A stretch of 64,000 nucleotides of DNA, taken from NCBI GenBank assembly GCA_025531455.1, contig JAMYHL010000039.1:248001-312000 (forward strand). Direction: 5' to 3'. The position numbers and the translations under genes were made by a program. Below the pieces are notes generated by a model, which made no database searches, had not been told where the DNA came from, and saw nothing but the letters and a program-made list of their open reading frames with translations. Below are positions 46,289 to 56,656 of this stretch, piece after piece; position 1 is the first letter of the stretch; the number at the start of each line of letters is the position of its first letter. Source of the stretch: Apiotrichum sp. Y4204 (taxonomy: Eukaryota > Basidiomycota > Tremellomycetes > Trichosporonales > Trichosporonaceae).

Positions 46289-47437
46289 GGCGGATTTGAG
46301 AAGACCTTGGATTTCGCAAATAGTGTATCCCTTTGCACGAAGTCGAACGAGGATGGCGGCTGCGGCAGTTAGGTTATTGACCGACTGCCTGTCGAAAGCT
46401 GTCCAAAAGGAGTCGACGTTCTTCCTTCCGTCTACTTTGGGGTGAGAGGGTGAACAAGTTGCAGTAGCCTGAAGCCGCTGTGAGAGAGGCGACGCGAAAG
46501 CGGATACCGATGCGAGAACCGGAGCAAGACGTGCCGAAAAAGCTGTCTTTAGACTGTCAATAACAGATCCCTTGGGGACAAGTCGGTCCCTCTCGGGCCG
46601 TTGTTCTGGCGGCTGGAGAGCTTGAGGGAAGGCCGGAAGTACACGGCGACGAGGAGTTGTAGCACCGTCGTCAGAAGACAACTGAGCTCGATGGTTCGGT
46701 TTACCAGAAGACGCGCGTGACTGTTTCGAACGGGACCCAATAGTCGTCGTCGAGCAAGGGTGTTTAGAGCGTAGGTGAAACGAGGGCCGTAGAAGATGAG
46801 TCGACGGACACCGGTTGGGGAAAGACGATGTTTGAAAAAGAGTGAAAGACGTAATGAGTGGTGAAAGAGGACGAAGACGAGGCAAGGAGACAGAAGGACG
46901 AGCTGGCAATGTTGATGAGTGGCGAATGATGGTCCGAGGGAAACGAGATTGATGTAGTAGTTGATGGGGAGAAGAGTGAGAGAGGGGATACAACATGCAA
47001 ACAGGGGCAAGCTAGCTGCTGTTTGGGTGTTGTTCGCTGTCTGCTGATCGCGCTACTCGATACGATACTCGATGTAGATTGCTGTTTGGCCGGTTGCCAA
47101 AATCAATCTCGCACACACATCACACTCCATGCACTCCACCACTACTGTTGCGTAACCGCGTCAAAAAAGCACAACCCAAAAAAAAATAATCAGCAAAATA
47201 ATCATCTGTGGCGCGACCGGCAACCACCGCTGAGCCACGTGGCGGAAGTTCATTTACGTAAGAAAACCTGAGTGGTCTTTTTCCGAGGATGAAAATCCCA
47301 AAACCCTCGACTTTTGCTGATGGCGAGTGCAACAGGCAACTGGTCCACACTGCCGAGCAGGGCAGCTCGCTTGATCTCATCACCATCACACGAGACCTAC
47401 CTACATCTCTCTCGCTATTGCCAAGCCGGTCGTCGCC
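46289..47437. promoter_or_regulatory. Divergent promoter RRP6/mL46
   Basis: 1.15 kb between two starts. The right part has A-rich CAAAAAAAAATAATCAGC at about 47175. The left 700 bp carry an open frame in phase with RRP6 (see findings). Confidence 0.45.
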
Positions 47438-48353
47438 ATGTCGTTCTCTATCGTCTCGGGACCATCGAGGCACGGTGAGTTGGAAAGCGCGAAAGTGGAG
47501 CTCGGGCGCTAATCTCAGTCCTCCGCCGCGGTCTTGCATCAGTCGCCCCCGGATCGACCCCGGAGCTCACCGCGTCGCTCCTCCTCTCGCGTTCCCCACT
47601 CCTCACGCGCACCCTTGAGCCGCTTGAGAAGGCGTACTTTGCCCACTCGCTCAAGCTCCGCCATGCGTTGAGCAACCCGTGCCCTACCCAGTTCTACTTC
47701 AAGCCCGGATCGGTTGCGTATCGCCGTTTCCAGGAGTCGGAACATGCCACCGAGCGCGCGTACTACGGCGAGGAGATTGCCGGCGCGGCGCCCGAGGTTG
47801 GAGAAGTGCCGTACGAGGCAGAGCACGCCGAGACGGCTCGTGACCACTGGGCCAAGGCCGACGAGGCGCGCGGTGACCGCTCTCTCGAGCGTGCACCTGA
47901 GGTGGAGCTCTTCTGTCTCGTTGAGAGCAACGGAAAATGGACTTTTCCTTCGACCGCGGTCAAGACTGGCGAGGGTCTGGACGAGGCTGTTTCAGCCCGT
48001 CTCACCGGCGTTGAGGGCGGCCTCGGCGGCAGCACAATGGACACATGGCTTGTTACTCCCAAGCCTGTCGGCGTCATCCGTGATGGCAACCAGCGGGTGA
48101 GTTTGTGACCATGAGATGCTTGGCAAGCGTCCCTGAGTTTAGGCCCGAAAGATGCTTCGTGATCAAGCCGCTCACACCACAGAACTTCTTCCTCCGCTCG
48201 CACATTCTCGCCGGCGAGCCCAAGCTGTCTAAGGAGTCTGGATACACCAAGCACGCGTGGCTCACTGCCGAGGAGGTCGAGGAGCGTCTGCGGAAACAGG
48301 GCGACGACAAGGTGTGGGACGGCGTGAAGGGCATGTTTGGTGTGAGCGCGTGA
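47438..48353 (+). CDS. MRPL17: Mitochondrial ribosomal protein mL46 (MRPL17)
   Basis: Protein of the mitochondrial large ribosomal subunit with a Nudix-like fold lacking the catalytic box. Exons 47438-47474, 47519-48096 and 48183-48353, 261 residues. The N-terminus MSFSIVSGPSRHVLRRGLA is Arg/Ser rich and fits a mitochondrial presequence. Family signatures: LLLSRSPLLTRTLEPLEKAY, the FYFKPGSVAYRRF region, GKWTFPSTAVKTGEGLDEAV (Nudix-like turn), NFFLRSHILAGEP and KHAWLTAEEVEERL. The first intron (44 nt) and last intron join in phase. Divergent from RRP6. Confidence 0.85.
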
Positions 48354-49770
48354 GCGTTCGGGCATTGCAACGAAGGACGACACACGGGCGCGCACGCCCT
48401 GCTAGACAACGACACATTGGTAGACTTGCCACAAGATCTTTGAATCTTGCTGGCGGCACATGCATATCTCACCCCTGGCATGAGGTATGGGCGACACGTA
48501 TCAATGGACCGTGGACGGGTATGGTAACGGAACAACAGTAGAGTGATGTGGAGGTAGTGACTAGTTCAAGGTGGAGGTCGTTGTCGTCGAGGGAGCACAA
48601 TGGTGGCAGACACGTCTTGTACGACTTAGACCCAGGTGCTGTACCTGCGCATTCGGCGGCAAGTCTCACGGCGGGCGGACGTCCGGGATCATTGGCGTCG
48701 GGATGATGGTGACTTGCGGTGGACGTCTACGATGTCATCTCGGACATCCTCGGGACGGACCAGCACAAGGGCCGAGATCTGAGACCCAGGTTGTCGTGCT
48801 ATTGTCTGGTGTCGTTTGGGGTTCACAGCACTGCTAGCCCATGGTCACCGGTCGGCAATGATATTAAGGTCTCCATGGAGCTCTCCACGGAGGAGTCGCC
48901 GGAGCTCGTGCCCGTGTCCAGGGCTACGGTCGATCGGGCCGGGGGCGACGAGGAGGAACACGGTGGTAAGGAGGAAAACGACGATGACAGCGAGAGCGAG
49001 TGCGCGGCGGACGGGGACGAGGAGTGAGTCTGTGGGTCCAAGTGGGGAGGCTCCGGGGAGGGGGAGTATCTCGTCGAGGACTGTTGGTGGTGTGGGTCCA
49101 GTGGTCATTGTGTTCCAGTGGTAGTGAATTGTCTAGGTCGAGAGTGTGACGGGAGGTGTATTTCGTCGACCGCAGATCCGCAGAACTACGGGACTTTCAC
49201 GCGATGAGAGGATGGCGATGACGGCAAGAAGTCTGAGCAGATGGACAATGCCCAAACTTCGAAGCTTCCAACGTTAGTGACGCTGATGAGTGTTGGGTCG
49301 AAGGACCAAAGGATCGAAGTTGCTGCGCGCAGGAGACACGTGCGCCGTACCGCCGCCCCCGTCGCGCCCGTCGACCTGCCGACCCTCGATCCGCGCAGGC
49401 CGCCGGAGACAGTAATGATAATCTTGCTTATGCATTAAACCGTCTCAGTCGGAACCGCTCGGCACTCATGCATGGTCCTTCGATAATCGATCGTGCCCTC
49501 TCGAGCTACGTGGTGCAACTCGAGTGGTGAAATCATCGGATCAACGGGGTCTGGACGGGGTGGGCTGACGGTACGCGCAAAAACAAAAAAATCCAAGTAT
49601 CGTGATCGCGGCCGATGCCGATCTGCGCCGCCCGTGCCGAAAAAAGCGCGTCCCTTACACCATCCATATTTATGAAATGTTTTAGATTGTATTTGCTGTT
49701 CTTCCGATTCTTTCTGTTTCTATTCCATCGACACAAGATTTCTGACGCTCGCCTTCAGCACCTGGAGCCC
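48354..49770. other. Intergenic region mL46/NAPE-PLD-like
   Basis: 1.4 kb. An open frame exists on both strands around 48720-49108 (see findings); neither is firm. Otherwise nothing recognised. Confidence 0.4.
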
Positions 49771-51720
49771 ATGTCAACCATGCTGAAGACGCTCCGGCGC
49801 GCAGCCATCGCGCTCCCGCTCGCATGGACCGGCGCGTGGCTCGGCTACTATGGTGAGTACCCATGCAATGTTGGGGCTTTGGCTGTGGGTGGCGGGGGCG
49901 CAATTGGAGGCACGTTTCAGTGCCGAGTTTGGAGTGTGGAGCCCGGTGGTCCATGCCAAGTCGCGTCCAACCCCACTGACCACAGCCTACACCGATACCT
50001 TGCGTCGCGCGCACATTCGGTCTCGTAACCGCGAGCTCGAGGGCACGCTATCTTCGCTCGACGTTGACCCCAATGTACCGGCGACGGAGGAGGAGAAGGC
50101 TGCGATCAAGCGGAGGTACGTCACGCCTTTGACTGAGCACATCACACGTTTCTGCCCAAATTCTCATTCTACAGATTCTCTAGTCTCAAGTTTGCTGGTC
50201 GTTTCTGGAACCCGTATGTTGAGTGGCGCGAACAAGGAGCTTGGGTGAGTTGTGTCAACGCGGGGCATCACCTCACACCGCAGGAATGGGCCTGGTGGAA
50301 GCTGGTTCTCTCGACTCTGAATGGCAAACTCTTCTTCTTCGACGGCGACCTTCCTGCTGAGCGTCCGATCCCAGATCTCCCAATTGAGCGACCCGACTTT
50401 CAGCTTCTCTTCGGCAAAAACGCAGCCGTTCAGACCCCTGTGCAGCCGCTCAGCGACGAGCTCATGGAGTATGTGCCTCAGCAGGAAATGGGATGCTGTG
50501 GTGCCAAAGGACCGGAAACCGTCGGACACGGCGTAGATCACGCGCACGCGCTTGCCAAGGGAACTGCCAACGGACATGCCAACGGACACGCAAACGGACA
50601 CGCAAACGGACACGCAAACGGACACGCAAATGGACACGCTAATGGACAAGCAAAGACGTGCCCCAACTGTGGGACGGAAAACGGCACTGCCGTCGTCCCT
50701 CGTCCTCCCACTTCCTCGGGTATGCCGTTGCACTTGCCAGCCACTGTGCAGCGCACTCAAACCGGCGGCAATGACATTGATATCACCGACAAGCTCACCC
50801 TGACCTGGGTAAGTCGAACTCCATCAGCCGATGCTAATATTGCAGCTCGGCCAATCGACCACTTATGTGACCCTGGACAACCTTGCGATTCTCACCGATC
50901 CGGCACTGCAGGACCGCACCCTCCCCTCCATTGTAGCTCCCCAACGTCTTCGTCCTGCGCCCTGCACTCTCGACGAGCTGAAGCGCGTAGACTTGGTTCT
51001 CGTTTCGCACAAGTGAGTCGTCAGATGTGGTGATCGCCGCTAACGGCAGTCACTATGATCACCTGGATCCCGAAGCCGTGAAGGAACTCGGCGACAGCTG
51101 CGAATGGGTCGTTCCTAGCGGTGCTGGACAGTTCCTGCGCGAGCTGGGTGTTTCGCGAGTGACAGAGCTCGACTGGTGGCAGGAAACGAAGCACACGCTC
51201 AAACGCCCTGGTGTTGAACAGTCGTACACGATCACCGCCGTCCCCGTAATGCACTGGTCGGCGAGGTCGCCCAAGGACACCAATGCTACCCTCTGGTCTG
51301 CCTTCCACGTCAAGACCGACGGGCCTGGTGGGAAGTCGTTCCTGCACCTCGGCGACACTGGCTACTCGCCGACATTATACGAAGCCGTTGGACGCGTCCT
51401 GGGTCCTGTGGACCTCGCCGCGATTCCCATCGGCTCCTACGAGCCTCGGTGGCACATGCACCTCCAGCACACGGATCCCGAGGGCGCTGTTCGTATGGCG
51501 CGCAACCTTGCTGTCAAGAAGAGCGTCGGCGTCCACTGGGGTACATGGATTATGAGCGACGAGAAGTGTGAGTGCAGTGGGGAGCCCAACGACGCTGGTA
51601 TTGACACCCTTCTCAGATAACCTGCCCCCCGTCGACCTCGCCAAGGCACGAGTGAGGCATGGCGTAAGCGAAGACGAGTTCTCGGTCGTTCCCGTCGGCA
51701 AGACTATTGTTGTCGACTAG
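49771..51720 (+). CDS. NAPE-PLD / FMP30-like metallo-beta-lactamase hydrolase
   Basis: Zinc phosphodiesterase of the metallo-beta-lactamase fold, related to N-acylphosphatidylethanolamine phospholipase D and yeast mitochondrial Fmp30. Seven exons: 49771-49852, 49986-50115, 50175-50244, 50284-50808, 50846-51012, 51050-51567 and 51617-51720, 531 residues. The N-terminus ([22 protein letters not shown]) is a targeting or membrane segment. [13 protein letters not shown] and [10 protein letters not shown] are NAPE-PLD conserved. The zinc site appears as SHNHYDHLD (HxHxDH), then [19 protein letters not shown] and SVGVHWGTW. Residues about 225-260 are an insert of seven GHAN-type repeats, followed by KTCPNCG. 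The repeat insert is not part of the core fold. Confidence 0.87.
50572..50655 (+). repeat. 12-nt coding minisatellite (GHAN repeats)
   Basis: Seven 12-nt units close to GGACACGCAAAC, four of them nearly identical; they encode Gly-His-Ala-Asn tetrapeptides inside the NAPE-PLD-like protein. Confidence 0.9.
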
Positions 51721-51974
51721 GCCGACAGGGCGAAAGACAGCTTATATCAATATATCAGCCTTCAAACGGCAGCACCGTTCACGTGCTGTAGAAATTAGAA
51801 CCTGTAGTGGAGGGCCTTGTGCCCTCTTGCTTGGCGTAGAGTACTGTAGATGTGACGAGCTGTACGATCAGATACCAACATGGTTGCGGGTGGGGATTAC
51901 TTGTGCAGATGGGGAGATGTCAGGATCAGTGGAGATGCAATACATGAGAGCTAGGCAAGTACGAGATTGCTGTT
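51721..51974. other. Convergent spacer
   Basis: 3' flanks of the NAPE-PLD-like gene and TIM8; nothing coding seen. Confidence 0.5.
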
Positions 51975-52668
51975 TTACATGTGCGACTTCTGCTCCTCGA
52001 TCTGCTTGACGATGAAGAGCGATGTGTCGAGGAAGCGGTCGACGCAGTTCTCGAGACAGGCGGCCTCGGACCTGGGCGTCAGCTGATGCGCAACGAGTCG
52101 TGTAAAGGCTGCGAAGTGGGGACAGCCGAGTTCGCTCCAGTCCCGAACAGCCGGCCAGAGAACGAAGCAACGCCCAGCTCATCCTTCCTGGACAGTAGAG
52201 CTGACTCGAGACGCCATGGTCTTGCCATGTTCCTCTCCCACAGTTCGTCACTCACTTCGAGAACTTGGACGAAATCGAGCCGGTGATGCAAGTCTTCCAA
52301 CCTGTCCATCAGCAGTGTCCCTGATGTTGTTCAAATCCAGCACATCAACACCTACACCGGTCAGTGAGCTCGTGGACGGAAGCCTGGATCTTGGCCTTGG
52401 CCTGCCTGTCTGGTTAGCACGCAGCTCGTGAAGCAGATTTGGCAGCTGCAATGGCACGTACTCCTGGTCAATGAACTCGCGGAGCTCGGCCTGGGTGTCA
52501 GTATGTCCTCAATGGGAGGGAGCGGTGACATCGTTCATCGGGAACGCCACCGAGTCCGATGGAACAATTCGCATGCGCATCGCCGAGGCGATCACCGAAA
52601 TACAATGCCCTTCTCCGCGTACTCACCTGCGTCGCGGCGTCAAACTGGGGCATCTGCTCGGAAGACAT
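51975..52668 (-). CDS. TIM8: Mitochondrial intermembrane-space chaperone TIM8
   Basis: Small Tim chaperone that with TIM13 escorts hydrophobic precursors (for example TIM23) across the intermembrane space. Five exons: 52668-52627, 52490-52462, 52405-52356, 52301-52256 and 52071-51975, 87 residues. Twin CX3C motifs CWKTC and CLENC are present with the usual 15-20 residue loop (ITGSISSKFSKSEAA). AELREFIDQE, QAKAKIQASVHELTDRC and NCVDRFLDTSLFIV match TIM8 rather than TIM9/10/13. The exon 3/4 junction restores the first Cys (T plus GT) only with donor GTAGGT, a strong check on the model. Confidence 0.93.
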
Positions 52669-53060
52669 GGTGGGAAAAGTGTGTTGTTTTTTGGAGGTTG
52701 GTGGTGACAACAAACTGGTGCTCGAAGTTTCTTCTCGGCAAGTCGGCGGCGGCAGTCAAAAGATCAAAGTGTGGGTGTGTAACTGGCGGACAACTGGCGC
52801 ATGGCGGACATTGCGCGGTGGGTCCAGAGGGGAGAAGTCCAGAGGGGAGAAGGGAGTTTACGTGTATTTTTGGTGGGTTCAAACCTCCACTATCTCACTG
52901 ATACCGGTGCTCACCACACGACCATCCCCAGTGGCCACCCCAGTGGCCACCTCTGACCTCCGTCATCACAAACTGGAGTACCCTGCTCGTTCAACTCCAT
53001 CCACCCAGTCATCATCCTAGATCATTGACGCTGGCTCTCAGAGTCGCGACTATCGTCAGC
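52669..53060. promoter_or_regulatory. Divergent promoter TIM8/FAM32A with tandem duplications
   Basis: A 15-nt unit GTCCAGAGGGGAGAA repeats at 52822-52851 and a 12-nt unit CCCCAGTGGCCA at 52926-52949. No gene. Confidence 0.5.
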
Positions 53061-53670
53061 ATGAGCGACTACTCCGTCGTCCCGGGCGGCTCGCTCAAGT
53101 TTAAGGGCGACGACGGCAAGTGAGTGGGGACGGGGAGGAGGTGCGGTTCGAGTTTTGGCACCTCCGCTACTCCACTGCTTGAAAGGCTGACATTGCAGGA
53201 AGAAGAAGAAGAAGAAGTCGCACGCGCCGGAAGAGCGGAAACAGCTTGAGGCGGACGTTGCGATCGCCGAGAAGCGGAGGGACAAGGACCGCGAGCAGGG
53301 CAAGGAGCGCGACGAGGAAGACCGGGAGCGCCGGGAGCGGCGCAAGGCGTCGGCATCGGCGTCCCCTGCACCGGCGAGGTCGGGCTCGGGGTCCGCATCG
53401 CCTGCGCCTGGAGGGCCGCGGATGACAGACGCCGAGCGCCGCTTTGAGGAAGTCATGCGGAAGCGGGTGAGTCGCGGATACTGATATTGGGTGTGTTGCA
53501 CCAGCTCACGTCTAGCGCGAAGACCGGGCGAAGAAGGAGGCACACCTCACGCATAGGGACCGCGTGAATGCGCTGAACAAGAAACTCGACCAGCTGAGTG
53601 AACACCACGACATGCCAAAGGTGAGTTCGTCAGCCAGGTTGGATCTGACTCTCAGATTGGTCCTGGATAA
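53061..53670 (+). CDS. FAM32A homologue
   Basis: Small basic nuclear protein. FAM32A stabilises the 3' splice site in human catalytic spliceosomes. Exons 53061-53119, 53199-53466, 53516-53620 and 53656-53670 (15 nt), 148 residues. N-terminus SVVPGGSLKFKGDDG matches the family GPLKLKG start, followed by a KKKKKKK run, a charged coiled region, and RMTDAERRFEEVMRKRREDR, then LTHRDRVNALNKKLDQLSEH and HDMPKIGPG at the end. The last exon encodes only IGPG and the stop; family members end PKV/PKI plus a few residues. The Arg/Glu-rich middle is longer than in animals. Confidence 0.85.
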
Positions 53671-54216
53671 GACGTGCTGCCAGCCCGCCACTGGTGTGCT
53701 TCCTGTATTATGTATGTTGTGTCAACTGAGCTGCGCGGAGGAGAATTATCAGGCGGACGGGCAAGTTAGAGAAAGGATCCTTAAGCAACTGTAGTTGGAT
53801 TCTCCGCTTGCGACCTGGTGGTGGTGCATCTTGTCGCCATAGGGAGTTTCCAGTACTCCGGTTATGTGTCAGGGGAACAGGTCAACAGAGGGGGGTAGTA
53901 ACCAGACTGGTCGCAGTACAACAGGCACAGTCTGCGGTATCTACATCGAGTATGCTCGTAATCCGCTATGTCCTGGTGAATGCCACGATAAATGTAGGAG
54001 ACAGAAGCAGAGACATGGAGACAGAAGCACCATCAGCTGCGAATGCTTGTGTGTTATCTAATCGAAAATTGCGGGATGGAACTGCTCCGTCAATGTGACG
54101 CATTAGTCATAATTGCCATAATGCGGTCATGATGCATTTTGGCAACAGGCTATAAAGTAAAAGCACCTAAACTTTTGGCCCAATCTGATCCGCTATCCCG
54201 CAACACACAGGACGCG
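53671..54216. other. Spacer upstream of pirin
   Basis: 546 bp; carries the pirin TATA element, listed separately; no gene. Confidence 0.5.
54151..54157 (+). promoter_or_regulatory. TATA box of the pirin gene
   Basis: TATAAAG 66 bp before the pirin ATG at 54217, preceded by a GC-poor stretch. Confidence 0.5.
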
Positions 54217-54224
54217 ATGGACAG

Positions 54225-54268
<44 letters not shown>

Positions 54269-55454
54269 GGTCCGTCACCGAGCTGGACCTCGCCGGCGCC
54301 GCGATGGCGAGCATGGCCCTGGACCAGGAGCCTTCCATCCCTTCAACAGCCTCGCCCGTACTATCGCAAGCCACGAGTCTCCCCTCGGCGCGGGTACCGA
54401 CCAAAGTTGTGGCCGCGTTCGAGACGGCCGAGGGGGTCGGCGCGCGCGTGCGCCGTTCAATCGGGACACCGGGGCTGTGGAACCTCTCACCGTTCCTCAT
54501 CCTCGACTACTGTCGCCTGCGCCCAGGCCAGGGCTTTCCCGACCACCCGCACCGGGGTATGAGCACCGTGACCTATGTTCTCGAGGGGTGAGCCCCACTA
54601 CTCAAGACAGAGCTGACTCCAGATCGATGCAGCACGAGGACTTTCTCGGTAACCGTGGGGCACTCTCCGCTGGCGACGTGCAATGGATGACGGCCGGGCG
54701 GGGGATTCTGCACTCTGAGATGCCGCTCTTCGATCCCGAGGACGACAATCCGCCCGACGTGGTTGCGCTGCAGCTGTGGATCGACCTTCCGGCGGGGCGC
54801 AAGATGTCCAAGCCGTCGTACAAGGAAAAGAAGGGCACCAGGCTACCGCGCGCCGAGTTCCCGCACGGCTCGGCCGTCGTCGTCGCGGGGGAAAGCCACG
54901 GCATCACGGGGCCGATCCGCGGACTCGGGTGCTGGTTCATCGACCTGCGCTTTGAGGCTGGCGCGGACACTCTCCAGCCGCTTCCGGGGGGATGGACGGC
55001 GTTCGCGTACGTCCTCTACGGCAAGGTGGTTATTGGCGGGAAAGAGGTGGCCGCGCACCACTGTGCGGTCCTGAGTGCCGGAGATGACGTGCACTTCCAG
55101 CAGGAGAAGGGCGCGTCGCGCGTCGTGCTGATTGCGGGCGAGCCGCTCGACCAGCCGGTGGTTCTACAAGGCCCATTTGTGGGAACTTCGCGGGAAGCGG
55201 CAGTTACGGCGCTGCGGGATTTCCAGAATGGCCGGAACGGGTTCGAGCGCGCGCCCGGATGGCAAAGTGAGATTGGCAAGGATATCGGGATGGTGGGGAG
55301 GAGAATCAAGAAGGGAAAGGGGAACGGTCGGCGAGAGGAGCGGCGGGACCGGACTCAAGCGACAGACGACAGCGATTCAAGTCGGACGGCTACCGAAATG
55401 AACGGCCGCCAGAAGGGGAGCAAGTCGGGCAAGTCGAGCAAGTCGCGTAGATGA
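54217..55454 (+). CDS. Pirin-like cupin protein
   Basis: Iron-binding bicupin of the pirin family; in other organisms a nuclear co-regulator or quercetin dioxygenase. Exons 54217-54587 and 54623-55454, 400 residues. The N-terminal residues 2-17 are a DT dipeptide repeat. The pirin core starts with RVRRSIGTPGLWNLSPFLILDYCR and FPDHPHRGMSTVTYVLEG, then SMQHEDFLGNRG, GDVQWMTAGRGILHSEMP. The metal ligands (two His in DHPHRG, His in MQHED region and His/Glu in HSE) are all present. The second cupin holds VLYGKVVIGGKE. A basic tail of about 80 residues (KKGKGNGRREERRDRTQ, GSKSGKSSKSRR) is unusual for pirins and looks like a nuclear-targeting extension. Confidence 0.9.
54226..54267 (+). repeat. Hexanucleotide GACACC repeat, seven copies
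   Basis: Coding microsatellite giving (Asp-Thr)x7 at the start of pirin. Confidence 0.9.
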
Positions 55455-55581
55455 GCCCAATTTTAAAAATGTTAAGCATCTCATACCATACTGTAGAGGG
55501 TGAGCCGTCTGCCGGACAATCAAGCCTGCATCCCATGTATATGTTGCAATATTGCACTGTTACATCTAGTTGATTATAGAA
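55455..55581. other. Short convergent spacer
   Basis: 127 bp between pirin and PIG-H stops; nothing coding seen. Confidence 0.5.
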
Positions 55582-56656
55582 CTAAGTAAACACCTCACTC
55601 TGCACAGCATGGTACACTTCCACCAATGCGTCGAGCCGCGGTCGCACGTCCTGCGGTGATCGTCAGCACAGCCGTGAGGTATCGCGGTGTTTGCTTAGCA
55701 CCCACCTCGAACGGCACGACAACTCCATCGTCGGTCACAATGCCCAGGTAGTACACGACATTCCACCGTCGGAGCGCTTCGTGGATCACTACGCTTTGAA
55801 TTGCCCTGCGGGGAACAAATCGTCGCTTGGTCCAAGTGTGTACTTGCTGTCCAGCGATGGAAAGTGTGCTGACTGTCGCGAGCTGGAGGCCAAGGCCAGG
55901 AAGAGGCGTGAGGGATTCTGCCGTAAGCAAAAATACACTGGCAGCTCCAAATCAAATCGCCACATTCGTAGACTCACGGTAGTCGACTTTGTTGCGTGGC
56001 ACACACAGGAGCAGCAACAGCACCGCTCCACCTCCGTACCAGACACGACGAGGCGGAAGGCGGTTGGGAAGCAGGGAGGATAGTGGATTCGAGCACGTCA
56101 AGCACGGCAACCACCTAGGCCGCCAAACGATAAGTCTTTGCCAGTCCCCTGCAGTCCATGACGCCAGATCGGAAACATTCGTCTTGATGTTGGACCACAG
56201 TGGCCATTCGCGGACGTTTCCGCGCGTGTTGTCAATTGCCGCCTTGGAAAATGTCGCACACGCTTTCTTGAGAGCATCGATAGCCGATCCCACTTGTTCG
56301 GTGTGGGCCGCCCAAGATGTGTGAGGCCAGCGTGGCACTGGAGGAAGTTTGTCCCAACTGCAGCCATTACGGGTGCACACGTTTCCGATCGACTCCAGGT
56401 TCCAGTCCCAGCGCAGTGCGACGAGGAGCACCAGTACGCTTATCGCAAGTAGCCACTTGGAAATTAGGGGTGCCGATGATCTCGGAGACCAAGATGCCGG
56501 CGGCTTTGAAGTCGCGGAAGCTGAGTATGGCGGTATCGATACGCCGGGTTTGGGTACCACACCTTGATTGTGCGGCTTATCTTGTCGTGCCCGAGGATAA
56601 ATGCGGTGTTCTGTCAGCGCACCCAGCCGCTTGGGCCGATATTCGATGCCCTCCAT
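55582..56656 (-). CDS. GPI15: GPI-GlcNAc transferase subunit PIG-H/GPI15
   Basis: ER-membrane subunit of the complex that starts GPI-anchor synthesis by adding GlcNAc to phosphatidylinositol. Exons 56656-55978, 55917-55706 and 55650-55582, 319 residues. The conserved PIG-H domain is at the C-terminus: ESL-type QSLTPLPGLGLQLATVSTLS, KRRFVPRRAIQSVVIHEAL, RRWNVVYYLGIVTDDGVVVPFE and DVRPRLDALVEVYHAV. Two hydrophobic helices precede it, at about residues 68-88 (SKWLLAISVLVLLVAL) and 208-222 (WYGGGAVLLLLLCVP), but they are separated by about 120 residues instead of forming a close hairpin. The N-terminus is longer than usual. Supplies anchors for the GPI-type proteases in this window. Confidence 0.85.
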
